Below are positions 1 to 12,966 of a stretch of 64,000 bases of DNA, piece after piece. The stretch covers positions 1-64,000 of the forward strand of contig JAJIRX010000685.1 of the NCBI GenBank assembly GCA_023853785.1, read 5' to 3'. This DNA comes from Psilocybe azurescens. Lineage: Eukaryota > Basidiomycota > Agaricomycetes > Agaricales > Agrocybaceae. A model generated the notes under the pieces. It had not been told where the DNA came from, searched no databases, and saw nothing but the letters and a program-made list of their open reading frames with translations. Positions within the stretch are counted from its first letter, which is position 1; every line of letters starts with the position of its first letter. A program made the position numbers and the translations under genes.

Positions 1-1793
1 TCAACGTCTGACATAGGCTGGGTCGGAGAGAAATCAATGAAGGGGAGCTGAATGTACATTTTCTAATTTCAGAATTAAGTTATGTGCAAAATATAGAAAG
101 ACACATACATAGCATCAATGTATCTTGAAGTTGAAGGTCGGCTAAGTTGGGTAAAGTGCTGTTCGACGACAGTCACATTAGAGGCAGCATTTGGCTTTGC
201 TATGCTCGAAAAAGAATTTGAAAGCATCTGCGGAGAATGGGCTGATGGAGAGTTGAGAGAAGCCAGTGTCGGGTCGTTCACCATAGGGGAGCGTAGTCCT
301 GGGGTTGTTGTGGGTTCTATTCGGCTGGCGTCAATTTGTGCAGGTGCATGAGTTGGTATAGAATGCTTTTTGAAGCTGAGGTTCATTAATGCGGGCGTCC
401 GATTAGGAAGAGGTTTTGGTGCTTGTTTAATGGCTGCTAGATTTTTTGTGTAGGAGCCAGAGCACCTTGTGCAATTCGCTGTTTTGTCGTTATGCCACTA
501 CTTGTAGCGAGTTCTGACGCCGACATAGAGGCAATTTTCCCTTGTGGGTGTGTTACTCGACGGGTAGTTTTAGGTTTGGCACTGACAGCGGAAACAGAAG
601 TTGTTCTGATTTTCGGAGGGATCCTAGATGATAGTGTGATTTCAGGAGAAGAAGGGTCTGAAAACAGTGAAGTAAGAGATTGCTGAGGGGAATTTGGGGA
701 GACTGCTGAGGAGACTGTTGGTGAGATTGCTGGGGAGAATGTACATCTTCCTATACTAATATCAGATACAATATGAACAGACACTAAAAGGGATGCATAC
801 AGTATCACTAATGGCGGTAAACCTACCAGAGTGTCTTTTTGAATTTTTGAGGCCTTGGACTTGAAGGCATCTAAAACGATTTCTAAGTTCAGGAAGGGAG
901 TCAGGAGAAGTGACAACGGATCGTGAATACCTCTGGCGAAAGGATAACTTTTTTGGTATTTTAATTTTGAGACTGCCAGATGACTCTTTGAGAGGTCGAT
1001 CGTCGTCCGAGTCAGACGGTGATGGCGATTTCTCTTTCGAGACAGCCTTTTCTTGACTAATCGTGGAAGTCGACTCTGTGGCCTCGCGAGATTTCACTCT
1101 TTTCCGCTTTTTGGACTGAAGTTAAGCGTAAGTATGAGGGTATGAGGGTTATACACGCTGTACTTTTTTCATTTCTTTCTTTTTCAAGCATCTTGTCGAA
1201 TTCCGCTTTGAAGAATGCTTTCTCGCTTTCTAATAGAATGATGCATGATGAATATCCCAAAGGCAGAAAAATTGAGTAGGTATAGACTCAACCAATCCAA
1301 TCTTGCTTTGCTTTTACAACATATCCAACCTGATAGTCATCGTTATCCATACCGACATGCTGCCAGAAGCTCGTGAGTAATCTCCCGCAACCGGCTTTGA
1401 GATTTTTCTCTGGTTCCCAGCTTGCGAAAACAGAATTACAGTCAGACTTCAGCATCCACATAACCTAAAATGTGAAAAGTACCTATTTTCACTGTCAGGG
1501 TAGGTAGCCCACTAGATTGATAGATGAATACCGATGCCACATGAACTTGAATGGTGGCTCAAACCTTCACATAATACTCCTGTATAAATCAAAGTACCAT
1601 TAGAAAGGAACACAAGTAAGATCAGTGACATTTCATACCCATCTAGCTTCATCAGTAGAGTCCGATCGAGCAACGCGAGCCTGGGTGATAACCTCTACGT
1701 TGAATCAACTTTCAGACGGTGACCGCTCCGAAGAAAATGGCTGGATTTACCAACGTGAAAAACCTCTTCCTTTTTCTTAGATTTCTTGCCCAT
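1..1793 (-). CDS. chromodomain protein (3' end off the left edge)
   Basis: Nuclear chromatin-binding protein by inference from its N-terminal chromodomain. The start at 1793 opens a Lys-rich exon (MGKKSKKKEEVFHVE), spliced to VITQARVARSD, then EARW, EYYVK and, at about 1430-1330, ASWEPEKNL...LLTSFWQHVG, which is the WEPEENL/LL..FW end of a chromodomain. The usual W-x-GY centre is poorly preserved and falls at an intron boundary. Downstream are an acidic/basic region with FFKAEFDKMLEKE, a monopartite-NLS-like KKRKRVK and a long Ser/Pro-rich tail. No chromoshadow domain is visible. An exon ending near 89 is followed by a likely intron (gtatgt donor), and the first ~70 bases can encode a further exon, so the gene continues past base 1. 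The frame breaks at a T6 run (442-447). It diverges from prohibitin with 247 bp between start codons. Domain call fairly sure; exact exons not. Confidence 0.68.
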
Positions 1794-2040
1794 ATATAGT
1801 AGATGGTGAGTACGGTTTAAAGCTTAAAGTTGGATTAGAGAAATCAAAGGGGTAACGTGAATGGACGTGAATAAGTTCAACGTTCAACTGTGTATTTCAA
1901 AATAGCAAAGGTATAGTTATGAGGTAATGGTCAATGATCCCGTGAGAATATTTGTAGCGGCTCACAGAAACGCGTCGTCTAAGTCAGCATCCCAAAAGAG
2001 CTCTGTGTCTTTCGTCTGCAGTCACTTTAGTGACAAAACA

Positions 2041-3233
2041 ATGGCTTTCACTCAGAACATCGGAAGACTACTAGGTTTTTCCACTCTTTTTCATGTCGCT
2101 TGCATTTTGCATTTGCTGACCGAAAACATTAGTTCCATTGGCTATCGGTGTGACTGCCGTTCAAGCCAGTATCTATGATGTACCTGGAGGTTACCGTGCT
2201 GTTATGTTCGACAGGTTCTCAGGCGTCAGTGACAAAGTGCGTCAGTCTCTTTCTGAAAAGTCGGTGAATGATACTCATGCACCATGGGCATTTAGGCCAC
2301 TGGTGAAGGAACCCATCTCCTTGTGCCCTGGCTTCAACGTGCAATCCTGTACGATTGCCGCATTAAACCAAGAGTGCGTCCACTCTCTATACGTTGAACT
2401 CCACTCTTACCCGCTATAGAATATTTCCACCACGACCGGTTCGAAAGACATGCAAATGATCTCAATAACCCTCCGCGTTCTTTCGCGTCCCGACGTCAAC
2501 CACTTGTCAAAAATTTATCAGAGTCTGGGACTGGATTACGACGAGAGAGTCCTTCCATCGATTGGAAATGAAGTCCTCAAGAGCATTGTCGCTCAATTCG
2601 ATGCTGCAGAACTGATCACACAGCGTGAAGTAGTGAGTTTAAACTGAGTTGTTGAATCTTCTGAATCTCTTCATGACAACCATAGGTATCATCGCGAATC
2701 CGTGCCGACCTTCTCCAACGTGCCGGCGAATTCAACATCAAACTGGAGGATGTTTCCATCACTCACCTTACTTTTGGAAAGGTCGGTCAAGTCTTCGAGA
2801 AGACATACATTCACTCATCCCCACTGTCGTCTACCAGGAATTTACACAAGCTGTCGAGGCTAAGCAAATTGCCCAGCAAGGTATATATATTTAATGAGTC
2901 AATTCTAGTATTTACTGAATTGCCTCTTCAGACGCCGAACGTGCAAAATTCATCGTTGAGAAGGTGTGAAAATCATGGTTTGAAGCTGATTTTAATACTA
3001 AAATATTTCAGGCGGATCAAGAGCGACAAGCGGCTGTTATCAGGGCCGAGGGAGAGGCAGAAGCTGCGTTGACTATTTCAAGAGCTCTTGAGAAGGCTGG
3101 TGACGCGTTCGTCGCGCTTCGAAAGATCGAGGCTAGCAAGGCTATTGCTCAGTCGCTCTCGAACAACCCTAATGTCGCGTATATTCCTAGTGGAAGTGGT
3201 AATGTACTATTGAACGTAGCAGGACCTAAGTAG
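2041..3233 (+). CDS. PHB1: prohibitin 1, mitochondrial inner membrane
   Basis: Subunit of the ring-shaped prohibitin complex of the mitochondrial inner membrane, which stabilises membrane proteins and organises the membrane with Phb2. Seven exons give a protein of about 275 aa, the usual length. Visible order: N-terminal hydrophobic anchor ([17 protein letters not shown]), the [14 protein letters not shown] start of the PHB/SPFH domain, the [18 protein letters not shown] block, [15 protein letters not shown] segment, [20 protein letters not shown], the [13 protein letters not shown] and [20 protein letters not shown] blocks, then an Ala/Glu coiled coil ([15 protein letters not shown]) and a C terminus ending in NVAGPK. 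All exons join in frame with GT-AG borders and no defects. The start gives [11 protein letters not shown] before the first intron. Very secure identification. Confidence 0.95.
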
Positions 3234-3377
3234 GAGGTGGGATGTAATGGCTTAGCTTAAAACCCAAAGCTCAAGTACATAGTTATCTTGGAATACGAGC
3301 TTATGATCAATTTACGTTTTGTGTGATTAAAAACTCCCACGGCGTTAGTTCATCCTTGCTCTTGACTGCCATCTAGT

Positions 3378-3454
3378 CTGTCTCTGTATCTCGTCTTCCT
3401 TTTCTCTTTTCCTCTCGTCTCTCGTCTCTCTCGTCTCTCATCTTTTTCCTCTCT
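3378..3454 (+). promoter_or_regulatory. CT-rich promoter tract upstream of the RRM gene
   Basis: The 355-bp gap after prohibitin holds no gene. It contains a strongly pyrimidine-biased stretch with repeated TCGTCTCTC units, followed by more TC/TTT-rich sequence up to the start at 3589. CT-rich blocks just upstream of the start are common in highly expressed fungal genes; the role here is inferred. Confidence 0.5.
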
Positions 3455-3588
3455 TGTGACGGACTTGTCTATCGTATACAATCTCCCAATTTTCTGTCTT
3501 TTGTATGCTACTTTTTCTGTCTTTCAAATTTCTCGCCATATTCATCGACCCATGTTTCAGGTCTCATTTTTCACTCATCTTTTAAATC

Positions 3589-5138
3589 ATGAATCCAATG
3601 GGCATGGGTAGCATAGCCGAGGCACCGGTTCGTCAACATTGTCTTATCTCATCATATCTTGTGCTAATCAACGATATCTTGTTCACTTCGCCCTCCTCTC
3701 CGCCATTTTATTTGTACCCGGTATCTTCTCAAATAGAGGCGGGCCCATCTCTATGTCGGGAACCTAAGTCCTCGCGTGACAGAGTACATGTTGACCGAAA
3801 TTTTCGCTGTTGCTGGACCGGTGCAGCACGTCAAAATCATTCCGGACAGGAACTATCAGCACGGCGGCCTCAACTATGGATTCGTGGAGTACATTGATAT
3901 GCGTGCTGCGGAAACTGCTCTCCAAACTTTGAACGGTCGTAAAATATTTGACACAGAGATTCGAGTTAATTGGGCCTACCAAGGTCAACAAAATAAAGAG
4001 GACACCACAGGTCACTATCATGTGTTTGTCGGGGACCTTAGCCCTGAGGTCAACGACGAGGTCCTTGCCAAAGCTTTCAGCGCGTTTGGAACCATGTCCG
4101 ATGCCCGTGTGATGTGGGACATGAACTCTGGAAAATCTCGTGGCTATGGCTTCCTTGCTTTCCGCGACAAGACGGATGCTGAACAAGCTATTGCTACCAT
4201 GAACGGAGAATGGCTGGGATCGAGGGCTATTCGTGTTAACTGGGCCAATCAGAAGACTCAAGGAGCTCCCCTGGCGCTGGTTCTCCTCACGCCTCGAATG
4301 CCCCTCTTGGTGGCGCTGGAGGCGCTCCAGCTCCAATCAACTTCCAAGGTGGCCCTTTGTCGTACGAGTCTGTTGTTCAACAGACTCCCGGCCTACAACT
4401 CCACGGTCTACGTCGGCAATCTCGTTCCTTATTGCACACAGGCCGATCTTATCCCATTGTTCCAGTCCATCGGCTACCTGTCCGAAATCCGTATGCAAGC
4501 TGATCGCGGATTTGCTTTCGTTAAACTCTGACACTCATGAACACGCGGCAATGGCTATTGTTCAATTGCAGGGTCAAATGGTTCACGGGCGACCCATCAA
4601 ATGCAGTTGGGGAAAGGACAGAGCCGACGGCGCCGCGACTCAACCGGGTCCCGTCAGTCCAACCGCTGCCGCTACGCCCTACGGAAATATGGTATGTAAT
4701 AATCCACTGGGGGCGCAATCGATACTGACATCACGATTATAGCCTATGTACGGCATGCCTCAACCAACTAACTATGGTCAGTACGGCTTTGGAGGCTATA
4801 CTGGATTCCCTGGCCAAGCAACCGCTGCTCCTGGCGCAGCAAGCTCAGGCTCTCCAGGAATGCCCCAGGCTGGTGTTGCGCCTACAGCTGGATTGGGTCT
4901 CACCGTTGGCGGCCAGCAACCAGGCGCCGATTTGAACGCAACCCCTGGTGCCCAGCCTGCTCAACCGCAATGGGGCGCCACCGATCCCAACTATTACTCA
5001 AATTATTGGGGAGGTGAGTTGATTTGTTCATTTCATTTATCTTGATTTTTATCAAATATTTCGCCAGGTTATTATGGTCAGCAAGCCGCGGCTACGCAGC
5101 CCGCTGGGGGCGACACACAAATGCAAGGACCAGCCTAA
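3589..5138 (+). CDS. PUB1: triple-RRM RNA-binding protein, Pub1/TIA-1 type
   Basis: Binds U-rich mRNA and, by family analogy with yeast Pub1 and animal TIA-1/TIAR, affects mRNA stability and stress-granule assembly. The first exon (MNPMGMGSIAEAP) is spliced to RRM1 (RNP2 LYVGNL, RNP1 YGFVEY), RRM2 (HVFVGDLSPEV; GYGFLAF) and RRM3 (STVYVGNL; RGFAFVK), followed by a Gly/Ala/Pro/Gln-rich tail with two more introns, ending QMQGPA. The coding frame is disturbed three times: at the C4 run near 4267-4270 (one base short), near 4386 (one base extra) and near 4531 (one base extra), the last giving a stop immediately after RRM3's RNP1. Protein similarity runs straight through all three points, so sequence error is likelier than decay. 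Annotated as one gene. Confidence 0.85.
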
Positions 5139-5519
5139 AGTGTTTCATTCGTATCAAAATACTTTTTCCGAATTAATTTGCCTTGGGTGAATCAATAAAT
5201 GGCATTTCACTAACCCTGCCTTTCCTCTTTATTTTTCTGCGTTCTTTCACGCTTGATATTCTCGACTATTCTCGACTATTTTTAAAAACAAACGATTGTT
5301 CTTTTCTTGAGACGATTACTGTTGTCATGCAATCTTTTTTCAATCCATCTACGAGCGTGATCCTGTCCTGTTTACCATTAACCCGGTTGCAATTCGAGCA
5401 ACTTAGTGGTGAATATAGCTCGTTCGATTTGAATAAAGGGTATATTTATTATGTGTGCATATCAAAATTTCCACGATTAACAATTTAGTGACAAGTCCGG
5501 ATCCCCTCGTCTTCTATAA
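5139..5519. other. convergent intergenic region, no gene seen
   Basis: AT-rich 380-bp spacer between the stop codons of the RRM gene (+) and ATG16 (-). It contains a short tandem copy of ATTCTCGACT near 5259-5280 and no credible coding exon. It presumably carries both 3' ends. Confidence 0.5.
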
Positions 5520-6494
5520 TTAACCATTCGGCGTCAAGTCCATCCCCTGTGCTATTGGAGGCGATGGCCCATTCTTCTTCATCGCTATTTGAACATCCGG
5601 ACTGGTCAAGTCTTTTCCCGACCCAGATGTTGGCCGACTGGAATTGGAAGGGTTCGACATGACAACATCATTCCCAGAGCCATCTCTCCAAGAAAGTACA
5701 GTCTCGTGTCTTGTACGCATGTTCTCGTAGAATTCGTTTGCTTCATTCATGCGGTTTGCTTCTATTTGTTTGGCATCTAACCAACGTTGGAGCAGCTTCG
5801 CGTTATCCTTAGAAAGAGTCTGGTTGCGTTCTTCAACCTGACCAAGCTCCAGAAGGGATGTGTTAATTTCATCATTCAGGATCTAGGTTTGTATTGGTCA
5901 TTTTGCTCTGAGACAGTATCCCATCCACATACCTGTATAGTTCTATCCTTCTCTGCCATGAACTCTGTATGTTGGTCGACCTTTCGACGAAGGGATGCTA
6001 TCTCCTCCCTGGCCTTCCTGAGATTTTCGGAATCGATTCTGGAGAACTCCTCCTTTTCTCGTAATGTTTCGTTCATTGACAAGAGACGTTGCGCATTCTG
6101 TCCCTGAGTTTTATACAAGTTCGCAAGCTCATCCCGCAGCGACGATATCTGTGTTTCGAGTGACGCCAGATAGGCAGCACGAACAGGGTTGCTGAAGCAT
6201 CGATGAGCAGAGATCATGTAGGAAAGCAGAATAAATACTCGCTCTTCTCCCGAACCTGACGCGCTGGGGGATCCTTTAACACTACCGACAGCACGTAGTA
6301 GTGTAGCATTCCGTTCCTTGAGCAACTTAGTCTGCTGGGCAAGTCTACGGTCTTTAGTGGAGTGAGATATCGGAAGACAGTGATCACCAGAGGATAAGCT
6401 CACACTGCTCTATTATGGGAGCAAAGGCAGACTCTGTGTTATTTCTTTCCGCTAGCCTCAGACGCAGAAGCTCTTGCCAGCTGGGTTCGGCCAT
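5520..6494 (-). CDS. ATG16: autophagy protein Atg16
   Basis: Coiled-coil dimer that joins Atg12-Atg5 to form the E3-like complex for Atg8 lipidation on the phagophore. The start at 6494 gives MAEPSWQELLRLRLAERN, matching the N-terminal Atg5-binding helix of Atg16. Splicing then gives IIEQYRRLAQQTKLLKERN, a Gly/Ser segment, and a long coiled coil (AAYLASLETQISSLRDELAN; SENLRKAREEIASLRRKVD) ending in the conserved LLQRWLDAKQ..EANRMNEANEF block and a disordered Ser/Pro tail. No WD40 repeats follow, as expected for fungal Atg16. At least three introns, all GT-AG, with no frame problem. Transcribed divergently from YPT7 with only 202 bp between start codons, so the pair probably shares a promoter. 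Confidence 0.88.
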
Positions 6495-6696
6495 TGGAGC
6501 AGGTATAGGATCTGTCGTACAACACTGGCGCGTAAACAAGCCTATAGCACGATAGCACGGAAGGTTAAGTCAAGGGTTTATTACGCGGAGTTTGAAACTC
6601 CTAATTGGGGATTGACTATGGTCCTCTGACGCCAGTGGTTCAGGTTACTGTTCGTCCCTCACCATCTCACCTGCACATCTACATACCCAATCAACC
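6495..6696. promoter_or_regulatory. shared ATG16-YPT7 divergent promoter
   Basis: Only 202 bp separate the two start codons, so both promoters and 5' UTRs must lie here. It contains a direct CGATAGCACG-type repeat (tagcacgatagcacgg near 6545-6560). The regulatory role is inferred from position. Confidence 0.55.
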
Positions 6697-7637
<941 letters not shown>

Positions 7638-8059
7638 TTGTCTTCTCTCGTAGCAGTATGGTCTTACTTAGACTACCACTTGTTTATCATCCTCGTTATA
7701 CTATTCCAAGGTTTTCCTTTTCCAAGTCTTTTATAATCTAGGACTTGATACATCTTTTTCGTCACAACCCATCTTGGAATTCGTCTTTCCACTGTGCCAT
7801 GTCCTCTAAACTTTATGTAGTTCTCACTAAGATGTTAATATCAATCATGCGATGTTCACCATCTGAGACTAGGAGAGATTAGATGTACACTGAGATGAAG
7901 TAGCAAATACCATGACTGGCCTATTCAAACTCGACTTGCGCTGCTCCGTAATGAGGGATGATTTAAATATATAGTCAGGAGTTGATGTCTTGATAAATGG
8001 TGAATTATACCTGCAAATAGCATCTACTTTACTGCTTTCTTGAGGATCATTAAATGTGG
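7638..8059. other. convergent intergenic region, no gene seen
   Basis: About 420 bp between the YPT7 stop and the stop of the minus-strand ASNSD1-like gene. Only short, low-quality open frames occur. Likely 3' UTRs of both genes. Confidence 0.45.
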
Positions 8060-10587
8060 TCATAACACTGCTTCTAAATCCATGTCCCCGCGCCGCTCTC
8101 CATCCATTCTTGCTGAATGACTACCGAATTGCATGGCACGCTTTTTGCGGCTACTCGCTTCAATAAGACCCACTTTTCGGGCAGCCAGCCTCAATAGCAT
8201 CTTATCTCCAATGCTAACCTCCTGTCGGGGATCCATTTTGAAGTGCACAGGTAATAAAGCCAAGAAAGAAACGAGGCTCAAGGAAAGGAAAGGATGTCGT
8301 GTCTCTTTTCCATGAGAAGAGATCACGCGATCATCTCTGCCCAAATTTCTGGTCGGTATACGATCAATCTCTTGCTGTAGCTATCGGAAGGGTATCAGCA
8401 CCAGAGGCAAGGTACGATGGAATTTCAAGAGCTTACTTCGCTTACGACGGCTGCCCAGCCACCATTATTGTAAACGGAGCGATGTCGACCGTATCCTCCA
8501 AGGAGTTCATCAGATCCAAGTCCGTTAATAAGAACCTTAGCTTCGCTTGTATATGGTTCAGGTTCCGAATCAAGGCTTTTCCGTATTTGTCCTTTCCCTC
8601 GAGAAGCAAAGTATAACGCCAGTGCAAGGCTCTGCTGATGAATTAAAATACTGCAAATAGCAGAAGAAAAAACCAAAGCGCACTAAATCCATGACTGTTC
8701 TGCTTGGAGACATAAGTGACTCTACCAAGGGACGTGCAGCCTGACACTCCTAAACAATGCGGACCCGTTGGTGAACTTCGAGAACAGGGAGAAGTAGACT
8801 ACAAACCTCGAATGGAACATTAACCTCTACCTTGAAAGGGCAAGCCCATAAGCAAAAGGGTCGTAGAAAAGAATTGAGGTAAATCGTGGTTCTTACAAAG
8901 TTCCAGGTTCGACCAGGACAAAGCTGACGCAACTCTTCAACTTCCTGTATGCCAGTCACTCTGTCCGGAACAAGGTACGAAGTGCTAACTTCCTCGTGTT
9001 TAGCCTTGATTTCTCTGGATTTTTTGGATTTTTTGTCGCTTTGGAACGCCCCCAATGTTCCCTTCCTTTTGAACCCTCATTTTACGCGGATTCTCAAAAG
9101 CCACGTTAAGCAAGTCAATTGGTTCATCCAAGGGTATATGTCTGCGATGATTTTTAAGGCAAAACAACACCGAAATGAATTGCTTAAACTCACTTATTTG
9201 CAAAAATGACAAGATTGTGGAGTCTATCCCGCCACTGAATAGAACAGCAACTCTAGCCTTTCTTCCAGTTTTCCTATATTGATGATCGTTAGACATAATC
9301 CATATAATCGGCGAAAACTACTCACGAATGGCGAGGGATATCGCTCACCTGAAGCATAACACTTCTATCGAGATAATATATAAGATCGTCAACAGCTTGC
9401 TTGAGATGTTCTGGTATATCATCTAAACATTCTAATCGAGATGAATTCTCCGACGGTATTGTGGTATTAACTTTGGCAGGTTCAGCCTATGTCCTTGGTT
9501 TAAGTTTTAATCCAATTCACCGGGATAGAAACAATGCGCACGAATGATTGCCCAGGAACATAAATGGTTGGAACTCTAGCGATTTCGACGAGATTTTGGT
9601 GAAAAGCCCCATGCACCTGTTTAGGTCAGTTTAATTGCCTATCACGATATGGCCGGTGAACTCACGTCTGAAGAATACTTCCAAGATTCGAGATTGAGAC
9701 TATATATGTGCTCAGTGGATAGCTCCACAAACTCATAAGCAGAGTTGGCACCAGCTGAAACAGAAGATAGCAGAAAGTATGGTCTATCTTGCGAGGGTTC
9801 GTGGATGAGCAGCGATCGACGACCTAGAGGATCTCGCCCGTAGTATAAACGGTGAGAGGCTTCCTACATAAGTATCGGTGAGCCAGCTTCAAATTTTGCG
9901 AGAAATTGTCATATGCATACGTGATAAAACACGAAAGCGTAGCTGAAGTTAAATAGTTGGTGCTCGAGATTGCATGAGGAGAAAAGACTATGCTTACGGA
10001 CCCTCGATCCTGCTGAAAATATGACTTATATCTTCTGTTGTCTGGGCAGCGCAAAGAATGTTAAACAGCTCGACCCCGTCGTTCTCTTTTGAAGAAACCT
10101 AGGTTGCGGAACCCATGGTCAGATTGGCTTGAGCAATTTCATAGTCAAAGCAAGTTGACCTCAATCCCTTCAAAAATCTAAGTATGACAGTCAACCATAT
10201 ATCATTTAGGCAAATGGACTGCGTAATACCTCTCCATTCCAGCAAAGTACATTCATACCTCGGACATGAGGTTGAACAACCGGAGTCTGTCCTCTTAATC
10301 GCAGTTCAGATGCGTAGAATTTAGCCGAGAGTTTCCAGTTGCAGTGTTGATTATTGACCGCCGGGTCGGAAAAGACATCGTGAAATGATAAGCAATGGGA
10401 GCTCTGCGCGTCGGGACCTATGATAAAGTAAATCAACTACCAATGCAATTGGATCAAATCTTGACATCGCATTACCACGATCTGCGTTCATCTTTTCCAG
10501 TTCAGTGGCCATTGTGGCGAAGTCTGCCTCCTTCTCAATCGAGACATGTGCATGCGAGAATTTAATGGAGAGAAATATTCCGCACAT
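8060..10587 (-). CDS. asparagine synthetase domain-containing protein (ASNSD1-like)
   Basis: Predicted two-domain protein: N-terminal class-II glutamine amidotransferase followed by an asparagine-synthase ATP-pyrophosphatase domain. The start gives [14 protein letters not shown], placing the catalytic Cys at position 2. Further landmarks are [15 protein letters not shown] and MNVLCWNGE (glutaminase), [14 protein letters not shown] (PP-loop SGGxDS), [34 protein letters not shown] (a second synthase motif), and a C terminus with [14 protein letters not shown]. These match the ASNSD1 group rather than Asn1/Asn2 synthetases. The real substrate of this family is not established. The gene is broken by many short introns; only parts of the exon chain were traced. 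The promoter carries a GATA palindrome (10744-10764). Confidence 0.85.
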
Positions 10588-10743
10588 TCCTGAAGCTCGC
10601 GGGTGAAGGGTGATACAGACGGTCGCGATCTGTTGAATTTAGCTGGTCAGTCACAAATAATTTGAACAATGAACTTTGTGAACAAGTCAAGTTGAAGCTA
10701 TTGGGGGAAAAAAGTACGTAACTTCTTCGTTCGTAGTAAAAAT

Positions 10744-10764
10744 AGATAAGATGTTATCTTATCT
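10744..10764. promoter_or_regulatory. palindromic GATA element upstream of the ASNSD1-like gene
   Basis: A perfect inverted repeat with 9-bp arms (AGATAAGAT / ATCTTATCT) around a GTT spacer, followed by CTGATAA. GATAAG is the core site of fungal GATA factors such as AreA/Nit2. It sits about 160-180 bp upstream of the start of the ASNSD1-like gene. The site is seen; factor binding is inference. Confidence 0.45.
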
Positions 10765-10773
10765 GATAACAAG

Positions 10774-10796
10774 TTTTTTTTTTTTTTTTTTTTTTT
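10774..10796 (+). repeat. T23 homopolymer
   Basis: Uninterrupted run of 23 T in the 377-bp spacer between the ASNSD1-like and 6PGD genes (A-run on their coding strand). Probably a poly(dA:dT) promoter tract or a slippage-prone microsatellite. Confidence 0.8.
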
Positions 10797-10964
10797 CATT
10801 TCTTCTGAAATTATTCATTTATGTAGCTTCTAGTACCACCTTCAACGCCTTGAAGTCCAGACAATCCCGGCAATAATATTTGAGAGTAAGACGATATAAA
10901 GATTTGTACGTGGTTACAATGTTCTACGAATTCTCTAACTGTTTTTTATTCTATCCGCACTAAA

Positions 10965-12966
10965 TTATGTGTTGTAGGTACTAGCAGAAACATTTCCTCC
11001 CCGTCCGGTCCAGTTGACGTCTGAAGCAATCTGTTACACAAAATACGATAAAGTGAAAATCATCGGCAACTTACGGATGTCTTCGCCGGCCTTGAACTTG
11101 TCGTTCTCTTTCCCAGGAAGGACTCGGAAGGTGTGGGCACCGAAGTAATCGCGCTAAAGACGAAATGAGCAAGTCTCATGAGATCAAGAGATATGACTTA
11201 TTACCTGGCCTTGGAGAAGGTTCGGCAGGCAAGACAGCGCTTCGGTAGCCGTCGAAAAAGGCGAGAGCTGTACTGAAGGCAGGGGTGGGGATACCCCAGA
11301 GGACAGCCTGTGCGATCACTCGTCTCCAACCAGGCTGGGCTTTATGAACAGCTGCAATACTTATGTGAGTATAAGAATCGCATTGAGAAAACAATATCTA
11401 TACCTTTATTGAAGAAATCGTCAAACAGGAGAGACTCTAAATCTGGCTTTTTCTGATAAGCTGATGTTATGTCACCCAAGAAAACGCTCTAAATGTGTGC
11501 GGTAGGGTTATAAAATGAAGCGGATCTCGCGATATCTCGATGGCTACCTTGATAATGCATCCGCCACGCCACATTGCGGCGATTCCTGCATAGTTAAGAT
11601 TCCAGCCAACCTAGGTTAGATAAGATGAGATAAGATTTAATTGATATTCTATGATGTAATTTACCTCTTTAGCAGTCTCCCTCATGAGCATGAATCCCTG
11701 GGTATAGGAAATGATCTTGGATGCATAGAGAGCTTGTTCGAGGTCATCGATAAACAACTGTTTGTCACCTCGGAATGGCTCCTTGGGTGGCCCAGAGATT
11801 ACTTTTGCTGGCGCGAACTCGTTCATCTTTGATTGCTGACAAGCATCGAGCGAATACTGCTTCTCCGATAAGAGTAACTACAGAACACATATAAGGGGAT
11901 GATCAAAGGAAAGCGCGAAATGACGCACCGGCAGTTCCTGCATCCAAGGCAGCGATCGCAGTCCATTTTCCAGTTCCCTTTTGACCGGCCTTGTCAAGAA
12001 TTTTGGTAACGACGGGTTCGCCATCGTCATCCTTGAACTTGAGGATGTTTGCGGTGATTTCAATCAAGAATGAATCAAGGACGCCCTTGTTCCATTTCAA
12101 AAAGATATCGGCGATTTCATCTTCATGCAATCCGAGACCCCGCTTCAGAATATCGTAAGCTTCGGCGATCAGTTGCATGTCTCCGTACTCGATACCTTGA
12201 AGACGGAGTCAATGTCTATAACAGATTAAAGGTAACCCGAATAAATCACCATTGTGGACCATCTTCACATAATGGCCGGAGCCTGTCTCTCCGACCCAGT
12301 CACAGCATGGTTCACCATTCACCTGAGCGGAGGTCTTCTGGAAGATCTCCTTGATGGCGGGCCAAGCGGCTGGAGATCCACCAGGCATGAGGGAAGGACC
12401 GTAACGGGCACCTTCCTCACCACCAGAAACACCCGAACCGACGAATAGAAGACCTTTAGCTTCCAATTCTTTGGCGCGACGGATCGAATCGGGGTAGTGG
12501 GAGTTACCACCGTCAATGATGATATCGCCTTGTTCAAGGTAGGGCTCGAGCTGGTGAATGAAATCATCGACGGCAGATCCGGCCTTAACAAGGAGAATAA
12601 TCTTGCGAGGGCGCTTAAGTTTCGACACCAACTCTTGGATGCTGTGGGCTCCCTGAACTTTGGTGCCTGCAAGGGACGTGATTAGCAGTCATTGATATCA
12701 TATCTGATAGCATTAACTCGCCCTTGGCCTCATTAGCAAGGAAGTGATCGACCTTGCTGGTAGTACGATTGTAAGCAACAACGGTGAACCCTTTGTCATT
12801 CATATTAAGAATGAGATTTTGACCCTTAATAACGACTTCAGGGCCATGAGAAGATTAGATTACAAAGCTGTATACCATGACCGCGAGGCCAATGAGACCG
12901 ATATCGCCACTGAGCGAGATGATAAGCTGAGAACATGAATAAAGAGAAACAGACAAACGTTGCCAT
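10965..12966 (-). CDS. GND1: 6-phosphogluconate dehydrogenase, decarboxylating
   Basis: Oxidative pentose-phosphate enzyme converting 6-phosphogluconate plus NADP+ to ribulose-5-phosphate, CO2 and NADPH in the cytosol. The start gives MAT, then an intron, then [19 protein letters not shown] (GxGxxG-type NADP fold). Later blocks include [54 protein letters not shown] (signature), [54 protein letters not shown] and the C terminus [17 protein letters not shown]. Eight or so introns. One extra base at about 11223 (GCCGAACC instead of the expected GCCAACC) throws the conserved ANLLQ.QRDYFGAH region out of frame, probably an error. Diverges from the ORP gene. Confidence 0.94.

Noticed and set aside
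11611..11665. Two GATAAG sites inside a 6PGD intron
   Set aside because: Intronic and embedded in simple AGATAAGATG repeats; no reason to think they are regulatory.
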